From Mycobacterium gordonae (GTDB taxonomy: Bacteria > Actinomycetota > Actinomycetes > Mycobacteriales > Mycobacteriaceae), in the NCBI RefSeq assembly GCF_002101675.1, contig NZ_LQOY01000019.1, forward strand, positions 1 to 64,000: a stretch of DNA of 64,000 bases, in the 5' to 3' direction. Position numbers and translations under genes: made by a program. Positions 27,215-35,307 of this stretch are shown here, piece after piece. Each line of letters begins with the position of its first letter. The stretch's first letter is position 1. The notes below the pieces were generated by a model that saw nothing but the letters and a program-made list of their open reading frames with translations, had not been told where the DNA came from and made no database searches.

Positions 27215-27592
27215 GTGAATTCCTCTCACGGACTTCGTCTTTTAGTATCATATGACGGAGCAGTTCTCGTGCTGTCGGCATCGGGAGTTATTGACCTCGC
27301 GACCACGCCACACTTTGCTCACCGCGTCAACGAGGTTCTCAAACAACGGCCCGCCGCGCTCATCATCGATTTGTCCCACGTCGAATTCATGAGTGCGGTG
27401 GGCATCGACGTGCTTGTCCAGGCTCACCACGCCACCGACACTACGGCTTATGCAGTGGTCGCTGACGGCCCGGCCACAGCTAGACCGCTGCGGCTGACCG
27501 GCCTTCACACCGTCATCGCGATCTATCCGAGCGTGGCCGAGGCCCGCAAAGGCTTAAGGACAGCACCGCCACCCAGCGCAGAGCCACCATGA
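27215..27592 (+). CDS. STAS-domain anti-sigma-factor-antagonist-like protein
   Basis: 125 residues with one STAS domain (about 8-110): VLVLSASGVIDLATTPHFA, ALIIDLSHVEFMSAVGIDVLV, and a final helix. Such proteins release sigma factors by binding anti-sigma kinases. The usual phospho-acceptor site Asp-Ser-x-Gly reads Ser-Ala-Val-Gly here, so the canonical serine position is alanine with a serine just before it. This suggests it is not regulated by phosphorylation in the normal way. GTG 27215 is the start. No anti-sigma gene lies beside it. Confidence 0.82.
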   Translation: MNSSHGLRLLVSYDGAVLVLSASGVIDLATTPHFAHRVNEVLKQRPAALIIDLSHVEFMSAVGIDVLVQAHHATDTTAYAVVADGPATARPLRLTGLHTVIAIYPSVAEARKGLRTAPPPSAEPP

Positions 27593-28276
27593 AGGGCCGG
27601 GCGTTGGCGCTCATCCACACTGACCATGCCTCGGTCACTGTCGGTCAGGACGACGCTAGCAAACGCACCGAAAAGGGGTTTTCCCCCGGCGGCACTGACC
27701 GCCTGAACCATCACCCCGAAGAAACACACGACGACGTACACCACGTCCTTGGACACTTGACCTCCGCCGAAATCTGCACGGCACGGATCTGGAGACCGCG
27801 GAGTACGAAGAGTGGCACTGGTACCGGTTCTTTCGTCTCCGCCGTCGTTTCGAGAGTTGGGCGGCCCAGCGCGGCCCGGGGTGGTTCCGCGGAAAAGCCG
27901 GTCGGCCAAGGCGGCTAGGTGAGTGGCGACCATATTCGATGCGGGCACTTCAGCCCGGTCAGAGCCCACGCACGTCGGGCGCTTTTCCTCAGCGTGGCCG
28001 ACGCCGTTCGCCGTGGTGGTGCTTCGGACCCTTGTGAGACGTGTGCGGCGCACGATTTCAAACGTGCTCGGGCAAGTCTGGTGCCATATGCTGCCCAACC
28101 CGACAGTGCCCGGCTGCGGCTGGATTTGCTATTGCTGCCGCGTTGGTGTCGCTGGGGCCGGATCGCCCGCAGATCGCCCTTCGTCAGGCCGAACCCACCA
28201 CAATGACACGAGTTGGGTCACAGGCGCTTTCGCCAAAACTTTGTCGGCGCTGGTGGCTAAGGTAGTGACTGCCGGG
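27593..28276. other. Gene-poor interval with a start-less coding-like stretch
   Basis: About 680 bases. A plus-strand frame covering 27720-27910 lacks a start codon but reads like protein (LETAEYEEWHWYRFFRLRRR, then FESWAAQRGPGWFRGKAGRP). It may be the 3' end of a lost gene. The rest shows nothing. Confidence 0.4.
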
Positions 28277-29032
28277 ATGAAGCAGGAGCCGTCGATGTTC
28301 GATGATGAGGTGAATTACCCCACCGCCGTGGCAAGCTATGACGACGGCGGTGTGGCTGAAGCCATCCGCTGGTGCACGTCTCACATGGAGAAGGGCGACA
28401 CCCTCACTGTCTGGACCAAGCTGAAGTCCAACCTGCGCAACTGCGACATGTTGAACCGACTGGTCATCCGCCACTCCGACGTCGAGCACGTGACCGGCAG
28501 AGGAGGCGCATACGTGCGTGGCCACGGCCCGGTGCTGATGGCCTGGCCAGGCATGGACGACATCGGCGAACTGGTCCGATTCAGCAATCACATGATCCGG
28601 GGGTTGTGTGTGATCACTTGGAACGCCAACCGGATTCGGCCGTGGGTAACGCAGATGCGACCGGATATCCTCGGCAACGGTTCGGAGTGGGAGGACCTCA
28701 CGCCGAAGCTAGACCCCGTGGTGATCGAGGCGATGAACAGTCTCACGTTAACGATCAACCACAACAACACAATCGCGGCTGGCTACGAGAAGGACGACGT
28801 CGTGAGTGTGCTCCTCGAAGTCCACGATGCCGGCATCCCAATGGACGGCGACGCGATGCAGGGATGGGCGCTTGCCCACGGTTGGTCCGGGAAGAACCCG
28901 GCATTGCTGGCCAAGTACGTCGAGGACGTCAACGGCGGCAAACGCCCCCGGTGTAACCGAGTGATCCGTTCCGACTACATCGACCACCTGAGGGCGCGGG
29001 TGGCCGGAGGCGTCAATGACGACGAGGAATGA
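28277..29032 (+). CDS. Hypothetical protein
   Basis: 251 residues from ATG 28277 (MKQEPSMFDD); ATG 28295 is an alternative. The sequence is soluble, with DTLTVWTKLKSNLRNCDMLN near residue 40 and GPVLMAWPGMDDIGELVRF near residue 80. The second half (DDVVSVLLEVHDAGIPMDG, GWALAHGWSGKNPALLAKYV) is helical. The open frame extends 350 bases upstream without coding character. I recognise no family. The sequence around GYEKDDVVSVL reads like a substrate- or DNA-associated island protein, but this is only impression. It has no partner gene next to it. Confidence 0.7.
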   Translation: MKQEPSMFDDEVNYPTAVASYDDGGVAEAIRWCTSHMEKGDTLTVWTKLKSNLRNCDMLNRLVIRHSDVEHVTGRGGAYVRGHGPVLMAWPGMDDIGELVRFSNHMIRGLCVITWNANRIRPWVTQMRPDILGNGSEWEDLTPKLDPVVIEAMNSLTLTINHNNTIAAGYEKDDVVSVLLEVHDAGIPMDGDAMQGWALAHGWSGKNPALLAKYVEDVNGGKRPRCNRVIRSDYIDHLRARVAGGVNDDEE

Positions 29033-29767
29033 TCGTGGCCGTCACGTCTGCCCCACAACTTCCGTCGAGTGAGGAATATAGCGGATGCGAATACGGCGGG
29101 TTATCAGTAGAACGTAGAACGAGCCCTTATTCCCTATCCTGTTGCAGCGCAGATTATTTCACAGCCCGAGTCAATCGCCGAAAACTTGATCAGCCCGTAT
29201 GCTCAAGCCAGGGGCCAAGAGCCCGGAAGTGGCGCCGACGAAGGTCGACTCAGACCTCCACCCATAGGCCGCGTCGTACTGCCCAACCGGCGGTTCACCG
29301 TCGCAAGGTCATGGTTCGACTACTCGAGAGCGCCAACTTGCAGGACCTCGATCTCTTGGATGCATCCGGCAACCGCGGCCCAACTAGCAAAATGCCAGAG
29401 AATTCGACCGATGTTGATACCGCCGATCCGATCAAGGTCGCGATATTCTCTAACATGTTTCGCCGCAGTGCATTTCGCAATTGTCTACACTGGCGATAAC
29501 TTGCGCAATTCGTACTCATGAAGGGCTTTTCACCGCAGTCGATTGGAGCGAGTGAAAGCGATTGATTCAACAGATGATCAGGCTTAGCGCTCTGACGCCA
29601 ATGACGGTGTCGCTTGTCCACGCAAAGATCGACGCCTGAGGCTCAGCGGTCGGCACGATCACCCGCGATGGAACACCGTCCCAACCGTGGGCGTCCGCCG
29701 TGCCGTGTGCGTCGATTTGGGTTTGTAGCGAACTGACGCCGATCGCAGCAAGTGCTACGATTGCTAC
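29033..29767. other. Gene-free interval
   Basis: About 735 bases, poorer in GC than the core. Short frames exist but none has a supported start or domain. A short direct repeat GCTAC at 29754 and 29762 lies just before the next gene and could be part of its promoter. Confidence 0.5.
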
Positions 29768-30478
29768 ATGATGTCGGACTATGTTATCGCCGAGGTGGAC
29801 GATGGACTGGAGGTCCGTGGCGTTACCCGAGGGGAGCTCACCGAGGCGCTTCAGCTCCTCAATTTCTTCGGAGGAACCGAGGGCCCACACGAGGCAATCG
29901 CCCTGCTACAACTACGCAACGCGCTCGTGCATGACCCGCAGGGTGGTGCACACATCCGCGAGTTCATTGAGGTGTTCAAGGCTATTCGCACGCTGCAAGC
30001 CGAGCATGTGGAAGCGTCGCGCGAAGAGCTGCTTCGCGTGCTGATGGGCCATGGCGTTAGTCTGACGCCCGCCGCGACCCTGTCGCAGTCGAAGCGTTTG
30101 GCCGCCCACCGCAACGCGCTGCTCGCGACGCCTTTCCACACCTACAAATCGCTGAGTGAGCAGCGCAATTCGTCGGAGTCCAACACCAGAACGTGGGTGG
30201 CGCGACGTCGACAAGCGCATCAACTATTCACCGTTGACCATGGCGGCAGGACCTTGATACCGGCGTTTCAATTCGATGAGCACGGCAAGCTGCGCGCCGA
30301 GTTGGCGCCGATCCTGGCAGCGCTTGCCAATGGGGGAGTGCGGGACTGGTCCTTGTGGACGTGGCTTACCAGCCCGACGAGTTTTCTCTCCGGCGAGGTA
30401 CCAGAGCGCACCGCAACGACTGATCCAGCGCGTGCGCTGCGCGCAGCCCAGCGCTTCGCCGCGGGTGCGGCCGCCTAG
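29768..30478 (+). CDS. Long antitoxin-like partner of a RES toxin
   Basis: 236 residues. The last 70 residues (VRDWSLWTWLTSPTSFLSG, then DPARALRAAQRFA) resemble the toxin-neutralising DUF2384/MbcA-type C-terminal domain found in Xre-RES antitoxins. The middle (SESNTRTWVARRRQAHQLFT, GRTLIPAFQFDEHGK) is shared with larger mycobacterial members. The N-terminal 100 residues are helical and extra compared with the about 110-residue MbcA. ATG 29768 or 29771 is the start. The RES toxin GTG follows 14 bases after the stop, so the two form an operon. Confidence 0.75.
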   Translation: MMSDYVIAEVDDGLEVRGVTRGELTEALQLLNFFGGTEGPHEAIALLQLRNALVHDPQGGAHIREFIEVFKAIRTLQAEHVEASREELLRVLMGHGVSLTPAATLSQSKRLAAHRNALLATPFHTYKSLSEQRNSSESNTRTWVARRRQAHQLFTVDHGGRTLIPAFQFDEHGKLRAELAPILAALANGGVRDWSLWTWLTSPTSFLSGEVPERTATTDPARALRAAQRFAAGAAA

Positions 30479-30492
30479 AACACCGGCTCGAC

Positions 30493-31206
30493 GTGACCGC
30501 TACGCCTCCGCCCCAGGATCTGGTGTGCCCCCACCCGGCGGGCTGTGGTGTAGTCGCGACGTTGCCCACATTGAATGCAGTGCCCCTCGAAAAAGGCCGC
30601 ATGCTCTACCGCGTGTACGACGGTAAGTGGGGATATGACGAATTCAATGCAGGCTGGGGCGACACCCGCTTTGCCCCGATCGACGACCCCATCACCGGAA
30701 AGCGGTTGTCGAACATGTATGTGGGTGAATCGCCTACCGGGGTCCTGCTCGAGTCGGTCTTTCACGATGTCCACCAGTTGGGCAGCATGATCGCCTACGA
30801 CGCCCATCTGCACGAGAAGCTGTTGGCGCACATCGAGTTGCCGGTCGATGCTGCGCTGGGCGACCTTCGCGATCCGCAGCTGACGCGGCTAAACCTCAAG
30901 CGCAGCCAAGTGATCTCGAGTCCGGCCGAGCACTATGCATGCACCCGGCGCCTGGCGATCGCAGCTCTTGCACAGAAACATGATCCGCCGCTTCAGGGAC
31001 TGATCTGGCATTCTCGTCAAGCCGAGTTGATCAACAAGCCGCCCGAAGAAGTAATCGTCCTGTTTGGGGAAAGGTACCCGCCGAAGCGGGGTTCCTGGCA
31101 GCGGTCCGGACCCGGCTCGCAAAACCTCTACGAAGGGCCAGGGCGACTACTCGTCGAAGAGATCGCCGAAGAATTGCGTGCGCTGATTGAGACGGATAAG
31201 GCGTAG
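30493..31206 (+). CDS. RES-domain NAD+-degrading toxin
   Basis: 237 residues with the RES domain, the fold of MbcT (H37Rv Rv1989c), an NAD+ phosphorylase that kills the cell when not bound by its antitoxin. Seen are the first arginine-tyrosine stretch GRMLYRVYDGKWG near residue 36, YVGESPTGVLLESVFHDV near residue 77 with the family's glutamate, the central DLRDPQLTRLN, and the late GLIWHSRQ with the serine. All key regions appear intact, so it is likely active. GTG 30493 is the start. It is paired with the upstream antitoxin-like gene. Confidence 0.85.
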   Translation: MTATPPPQDLVCPHPAGCGVVATLPTLNAVPLEKGRMLYRVYDGKWGYDEFNAGWGDTRFAPIDDPITGKRLSNMYVGESPTGVLLESVFHDVHQLGSMIAYDAHLHEKLLAHIELPVDAALGDLRDPQLTRLNLKRSQVISSPAEHYACTRRLAIAALAQKHDPPLQGLIWHSRQAELINKPPEEVIVLFGERYPPKRGSWQRSGPGSQNLYEGPGRLLVEEIAEELRALIETDKA

Positions 31207-31716
31207 GCGCAGTCGTGGCCGGAAGGTAGCAACTTTATCCACGACGGCGATGTGGGCAAAAGTTCGTTGACACCGGCAGGCAGGCGCATTGTCAAGACCG
31301 AATTTTGGGCGCCAGTGGGGTCGTGATGTGTAGGTCTAGCTTTCGCGCTGGCAGTCAAGTTTGACGTTGGGCATGGTTGGTCGACCAGGCAGGATGCCTG
31401 GCGTTCGACGCGATAAACAGTGCACCGGGAAAGCGGGTGGGCCGTCGTGGTCCGGCAGGCTGATGAGTCGCCGTGAGCGGCAGGCTTTCTTGTGCGCCGT
31501 GATGGCGGCCCAGGTGAGACCAATCACCGACATTTAGTGTTGAGCGCGGGTCGCGGGGCGGGCCGCTCAAGTCGTTCGGAGCGAGGCGGCGAGCGGCGTC
31601 CAGCGATCGGCGACCGTGCGCCTGTGCCGTGCACGTGGATCGGATGCCGGAGGGTGATGCTTGCATTGGAGAACAGAACTGAGGAATGCAGGCGACGGTT
31701 GGACCAAGCAGGACGC
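31207..31716. other. Gene-free interval
   Basis: About 510 bases between two toxin-antitoxin loci. I see no gene. A loose inverted repeat (TTGACA at 31266 and TGTCAA about 18 bases on) is present but unsupported. Confidence 0.5.
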
Positions 31717-31739
31717 TTATCCTCCTTAAGGTAGGATAA
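31717..31739. promoter_or_regulatory. Operator of the mazEF-like locus
   Basis: TTATCCT at 31717-31723 and AGGATAA at 31733-31739 are perfect 7-base arms around a centre that contains the palindrome CCTTAAGG. It ends five bases before the antitoxin ATG and covers its ribosome site, so binding by the antitoxin would block both transcription and translation start. Confidence 0.7.
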
Positions 31740-31744
31740 TAAGT

Positions 31745-31972
31745 ATGACAAAGGCGAAGGTGTCGGTGACGATAGATCAGGCTGTGCTTGCGGCGGCCGA
31801 TGCGGATGCCCAGGCGGTCGGCTTAAATCGTTCCGAGATGATCGAGCGGGCCCTGCACCACGAGCATCTCCGGATCTCGCTGGACCACTACACCGCGCAC
31901 ACCGTTCCGGCGTTGGATATCGACGCCTACGCGCAGACGGTCTACCAGGCCAACCGGGCCGCAGGCCTGTGA
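31745..31972 (+). CDS. MazE-like (ribbon-helix-helix) antitoxin
   Basis: 75 residues. The first 45 (KVSVTIDQAVLAAADADAQA, LNRSEMIERALHHEHL) form a ribbon-helix-helix DNA-binding unit; the C-terminal tail (LDIDAYAQTVYQANRAAGL) is the toxin-binding part. The TGA overlaps the toxin GTG by the sequence GTGA, so the two are translationally coupled. Autorepression through the palindrome at 31717-31739 is likely. Confidence 0.85.
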   Translation: MTKAKVSVTIDQAVLAAADADAQAVGLNRSEMIERALHHEHLRISLDHYTAHTVPALDIDAYAQTVYQANRAAGL

Positions 31973-32271
31973 TCACCCCCGGCGACGTCAGGCCGCGCCG
32001 CGACACCGGACACGAGCTGTATGTTGTCGTACTCTCCAACGCGATACACCTCGCCGCTGCAACCGGGCGCGTGATCACCTGCCCGTTCATTCCCGGTGAA
32101 ATCCCCAGTGGCACAATGGCGATGATTGTATCTGTGCAGCAACCCAAGGGCGTTGTCCTGCCCGAGCTAGTTCAGTGGCTTCCCGCGGTAGCGCTCGACG
32201 AATCCATCGGCAACATCGGCGCAGCAGCCCTCGCCGACACGACGGCAACCATCGCGGCCCTCGTTTCCTGA
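31969..32271 (+). CDS. MazF/CcdB-fold toxin
   Basis: 100 residues of the MazF-CcdB fold. ITPGDVRPRRDTGHELYVVV is the first strand pair, VITCPFIPGEIP the next, and VVLPELVQWLPAVAL the segment that in MazF carries the dimer and active site. Mycobacterial MazF proteins cut mRNA or tRNA at specific sites. The first strands, usually with Trp/Tyr and an acidic residue, are short, so it may belong to a variant class. GTG 31969 overlaps the antitoxin stop. Confidence 0.78.
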   Translation: MITPGDVRPRRDTGHELYVVVLSNAIHLAAATGRVITCPFIPGEIPSGTMAMIVSVQQPKGVVLPELVQWLPAVALDESIGNIGAAALADTTATIAALVS

Positions 32272-32317
32272 TTCAGCGCAAAGACCGACCCGGTGTCGCC
32301 GTCACCGCCTTGAGAAT

Positions 32318-32705
32318 GCCGGATATGGACCACGGTCGGAATATCTCACCGCTCACGACGTCATCAGCACCGCGACGAAGGCGCCCGAGGGCGACGATCT
32401 CGTAGTTGCCGTTCTCGCCGCGGCAGCCGATTCCGGCATAGAGGTCGACGAGGCTTATTTGGCGCCGCGTGCTCGAATTGGAACCGCTCGACCTGTCCGA
32501 CGTGCGCGAACATCTTGCCCTATAGCTCGCCAACGACCGTCAGGTCAGCTTGCCGGCAACGGGATGGTGGTCGGGTGCGGACAGCCTGTTCGGCCGTCTG
32601 GTCGAGGTGAACGGCGGTGTCGCCGCCGTCGCGAAAAAGCTCGGCGTGAATGCCAAGCACCTTGCCTGGGTTGCGGATTGGAGCCGTCGACTTCGGGCAG
32701 TCTAG
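32318..32705 (+). pseudogene. Broken hypothetical gene
   Basis: The frame beginning near 32318 reads AGYGPRSEYLTAHDVISTAT and DLVVAVLAAAADSGIEVDEA, then slips into a frame reading LELEPLDLSDVREHLAL, meets an in-frame TAG, and continues SLFGRLVEVNGGVAAVAKKL and VNAKHLAWVADWSRRLRAV to a TAG at 32703. Together about 125 codons of one lost protein. I recognise no family. Confidence 0.55.
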
Positions 32706-32789
32706 CCCGTATGGGGAGGCTGGGGCCGCACGGCATGTGAACGTGGGTTTACGACCGGTGGTAGCAAAGGTGAACACGGCAGCGACTGT

Positions 32790-32863
32790 TATCCATGCAT
32801 AACTGATATTATACATGAAACACGGCACCGCTGAGCCGCCTCCGTTGGGGCTACCGCCGTGTT
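32790..32863. repeat. Dispersed repeat, copy A
   Basis: CATGCATAACTGAT, then TTATACATGAAACA, then GAGCCGCCTCCG, GGGGCTACCGCCG. Copies B (33308) and C (42388) share these blocks in the same order. Function unknown; the core TTATACATGAA resembles the operator-start sequences before toxin-antitoxin genes in this window. Confidence 0.6.
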
Positions 32864-32886
32864 GTCCCTGCTCAGTCAATCTGTGA

Positions 32887-32975
32887 TCGGCTCACTTTAG
32901 TTGGCGCATCTGCCAGAGTGCGCTCACTTTAGTTGACACACTTGCCCGCGACACGCTCAGTTTAGTTGGCGCAGA
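32887..32975. repeat. Three direct repeats like an IS21-family end
   Basis: GCTCACTTTAGTTGGCGCA at 32890, GCTCACTTTAGTTGACACA near 32923 and GCTCAGTTTAGTTGGCGCA near 32957 are near-identical 19-base units at 33-34-base spacing. IS21-family ends carry multiple such subterminal repeats. No istA or istB gene remains nearby, so this is probably a residual element end. Confidence 0.55.
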
Positions 32976-32978
32976 TTC

Positions 32979-33250
32979 GCGTCGCGTCCTAAAGCCGGTG
33001 TAAAAGGGGTGCATCGCCTGGGCCGTACTGGACCGCGCATCTCGCGGCTGGCGCGGATTCGCCATGACCCCGGCCGGGGTACGCCAGCTCCAAGACCTAC
33101 GCCGCGCCCTGCTGCACCCGCCGCGACAACTACGGCCCCAGCACGCCCCAAACTCTGCGGGCAGCACCACCGAAGCCATCAGCCAACGGCGTAACATCAC
33201 CCACCGAAGCCAGAAGCTACGTAGGCCCATTTACACCGGATTCCGGACGC
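32979..33250. repeat. Inverted-repeat pair with CCGGTGTAAA core
   Basis: CGTCCTAAAGCCGGTGTAAA near 32985-33004 has its near-complement TTTACACCGGATTCCGGACG near 33230-33249. The ends point inward around about 225 bases that code for no transposase. The GTGTAAA core resembles IS256-family termini, so this may be a non-autonomous remnant. Confidence 0.5.
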
Positions 33251-33307
33251 CCCCCAGATTCGCCCCGGTGGTGCGTAGGTTGCCTTGTGTGACTGTTGCG
33301 GCGCCTG

Positions 33308-33430
33308 TTATTATGCATGAACCATGTTGCCCGCTGAGCCGCCTCCGCCACCCGCCACAGTGGGATGGCTTTGGCCGACCAGGCACTCCTGAGCGCTCAC
33401 CGTGCACGGTGGAAGCGTATCGGCCTGGTC
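33308..33430. repeat. Dispersed repeat, copy B
   Basis: TTATGCATGAACCA followed by GAGCCGCCTCCG, then GGCCGACCAGGCA, GCTCACCGTGCACGGTGGA and GCGTATCGGC. The second half matches copy C at 42500-42542 (GCTCACCGCGCACGGCGGA, ACGTATCGGC). Confidence 0.6.
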
Positions 33431-33773
33431 GGCGCTGGCCCGACCACGCTCGCCGGCGGACTCAGATACCTGCATCTGGCCGACCGATCAAGAAACCCGG
33501 GTCCGCTGTCGCTCCGGCCTATTCTGTTGGACAACGATACGTCACTGTGACGCATTGAAGGCTAATCACGCTGCGGCCCAATATATTTAGTGTGTCCATA
33601 GATAATCTACGTTACGCATGAACCCAAGCTGCTGGTCGAGGTGACCGGTGAGCCGGCGCTGAACGACGTCGCCATCCAAGTCACCGGGAAGCTGCAGGCG
33701 GCGATCGATTCTCTGACCACGGCACAAACCGCGCCACAGCACGGCCAATCGTTGAGTAAGGCAAAGGTTTTAG

Positions 33774-34415
33774 ATGAGCGGGAGGTCAGGAGTGGCTAGG
33801 TTGACTCGGCGTGCGGCGCTGGCGGCACTCGGCGCCGGCGCGGTGGCCAGTCTGGGGTATGCGCTGGGTGGCGCGCTGCGCCCGCCGATGCTACGGATCC
33901 GTTTGACCGACGGCGGCATGATGGGCGCCAGTGCGGCCGACATGAGCGGTTACATGGAGATGTTCCGTCGCCATACCGAAATCAGCCGCACGGTCGAGGA
34001 GATTCCCGGCGGGGTTCGCACCACTACCGAGTCAAACTCGCCGGACCTTACTGCCCAACTGCACGGGCACGTGTCGAGCATGTACTCCCATCTTGACCAA
34101 GGCTCCGAGGTCATGTGTATGAGCTCGAGCCTGCCGACGCTATTCCGCAACGCCGGCGGCTACCGCCGCCAGTTGACCTTGACGCCCAGAGGTGTCATCG
34201 CCGAGGAAACCTCCGATGATCCCGCTTTAACCGACACCATCCGTGCTCACGCCCGTGAGGTGAGCGGCTTTGTGCGCGACGGGATGCCCGCGATGATGCA
34301 GGGCATGATGGGCGGGTCGGGCGGCATGATGGGACCCGGCGGCATGATGGGACCCGGCGGCATGATGGGACCCGGCGGCATGATGGGACCCGGCGGCATG
34401 ATGGGACCACCGTAG
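33774..34415 (+). CDS. Tat-exported Met-rich protein, probable metal binder
   Basis: 213 residues. The N-terminus is a twin-arginine signal (RLTRRAALAALGAGAVASLG). The middle, with several Met-Met pairs (GGMMGASAADMSGYMEMFRR), is acidic and helical. The last 31 residues are five copies of Gly-Gly-Met-Met-Gly-Pro, coded by a nearly perfect 18-base tandem repeat. Methionine-rich exported proteins often bind Cu(I). A role in copper or other soft-metal handling is an inference, strengthened by the CmtR/P1B-ATPase locus 4 kb away. ATG 33774 is used; a GTG at 33792 is also possible. Confidence 0.75.
   Translation: MSGRSGVARLTRRAALAALGAGAVASLGYALGGALRPPMLRIRLTDGGMMGASAADMSGYMEMFRRHTEISRTVEEIPGGVRTTTESNSPDLTAQLHGHVSSMYSHLDQGSEVMCMSSSLPTLFRNAGGYRRQLTLTPRGVIAEETSDDPALTDTIRAHAREVSGFVRDGMPAMMQGMMGGSGGMMGPGGMMGPGGMMGPGGMMGPGGMMGPP
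34320..34409 (+). repeat. Five 18-base tandem repeats inside the Met-rich gene
   Basis: GGCGGCATGATGGGACCC is repeated five times without change except for the last bases, encoding Gly-Gly-Met-Met-Gly-Pro. Such identity at the DNA level means recent expansion and likely length variation between strains. Confidence 0.9.
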
Positions 34416-34507
34416 CCACCGGCGACCGCCAACCCACATCGACAAATATCCCTTCAACCCAGGCGCTTCGATGCGCCGCAGGGGAACACCTGGTGGCCCT
34501 GGAACAG

Positions 34508-35035
34508 TTACTTGCAGCGGGTTCGTCTGGCCGGCCGCTGCAAGGCAGCGCGCCGCGCGGACTCCTCGGGGCTGATCTGTTCGAGGAAGTGGCTAAGCAC
34601 CAGGTCCGAGCGACCCCCCGAGTCGAGCACCTCACGCATGAGCCGGGCACTGTGCTGCTCGCGAGTCAACGTTGGCCAATACCGGTAGGCTTTGCCGTCT
34701 CGTTCCGGCACTAGCCACCGCTTGGTGTGTGCGGTCGGAGCGCACATGTTCGAAGAACCCCAATTTGCCGCCGGCTTGAGCACGCGCTGGATCTCTGCCA
34801 ACGCCCCGCCAACGTCGGATACCGAACACAGCACCAACGACGCCACCGCCGCGTCAAAGCTGGCATCGTCGGCGGGTAGAGCGATCGCATGTCCTGCCAC
34901 CACCCGAACGCGCACGCGGGGCCCGGTCGGCGCCAGCCTCGGCCATCATGCGCAATGTGTGGTCGGGCTCGACGGCCACGAATTCGGCGACCGTGTCGGG
35001 GTAATGGCCAAAGTTCAGCCCGTTGCCGGTTTGAG
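34508..35035 (-). pseudogene. Broken SAM-dependent methyltransferase
   Basis: Minus-strand pieces in different frames: NGLNFGHYPDTVAEFVAVEPD (the SAM motif I region), VRVVAGHAIALPADDASFDA and VVASLVLCSVSDVGGALAEIQ-like post-motif stretches, then GGKLGFFEHVRS in another frame. Two or more frameshifts separate them. It resembles the common mycobacterial class I methyltransferases near metal and stress loci. Confidence 0.7.
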
Positions 35036-35307
35036 GCGTGGGGCGAACCCGGCAAAGGGCGCCTGCTTCCGGCCAGCCTGCCGCTGGTGCGCGGCCACGA
35101 GGTGACGACAAGCCCGTTGCCGCTGAAACCAATTGAGCCCGAACGGCCTTCGTGGCGTCGACCAGCGTCGACTCTGAATGCATTGCATCAAGCGGTTCAC
35201 CGGTGATCACGCCCCACCGTTTGCTGGTAGGAACACCCAGTGCGTGAGCGGCCCGTCCGCGGTGTCACGCAATGGGCGCCGCGCCGCACGAGGCGCTACG
35301 TGGCCGG

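Larger units (their letters stand above)
32706..33773. other. Gene-free interval with IS-end-like repeats
   Basis: About 1.07 kb. It holds two copies of the dispersed CATGAA element, three direct repeats of an IS21-like end, and an inverted-repeat pair resembling IS256-type ends, each listed separately. A plus-strand stretch at 33604-33789 lacks a start but reads THEPKLLVEVTGEPALNDVA; it runs into the next gene's start and may be a gene remnant. Confidence 0.55.

Noticed and set aside
26673..27218. 181-codon plus-strand frame after the first copper-type box
   Set aside because: No domain, poor codon use, and it spans the second box. It contains no Cys-rich metallothionein-like stretch.
27523..28098. 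191-codon minus-strand frame
   Set aside because: It overlaps the STAS gene end and has no recognisable domain; composition fits a shadow.
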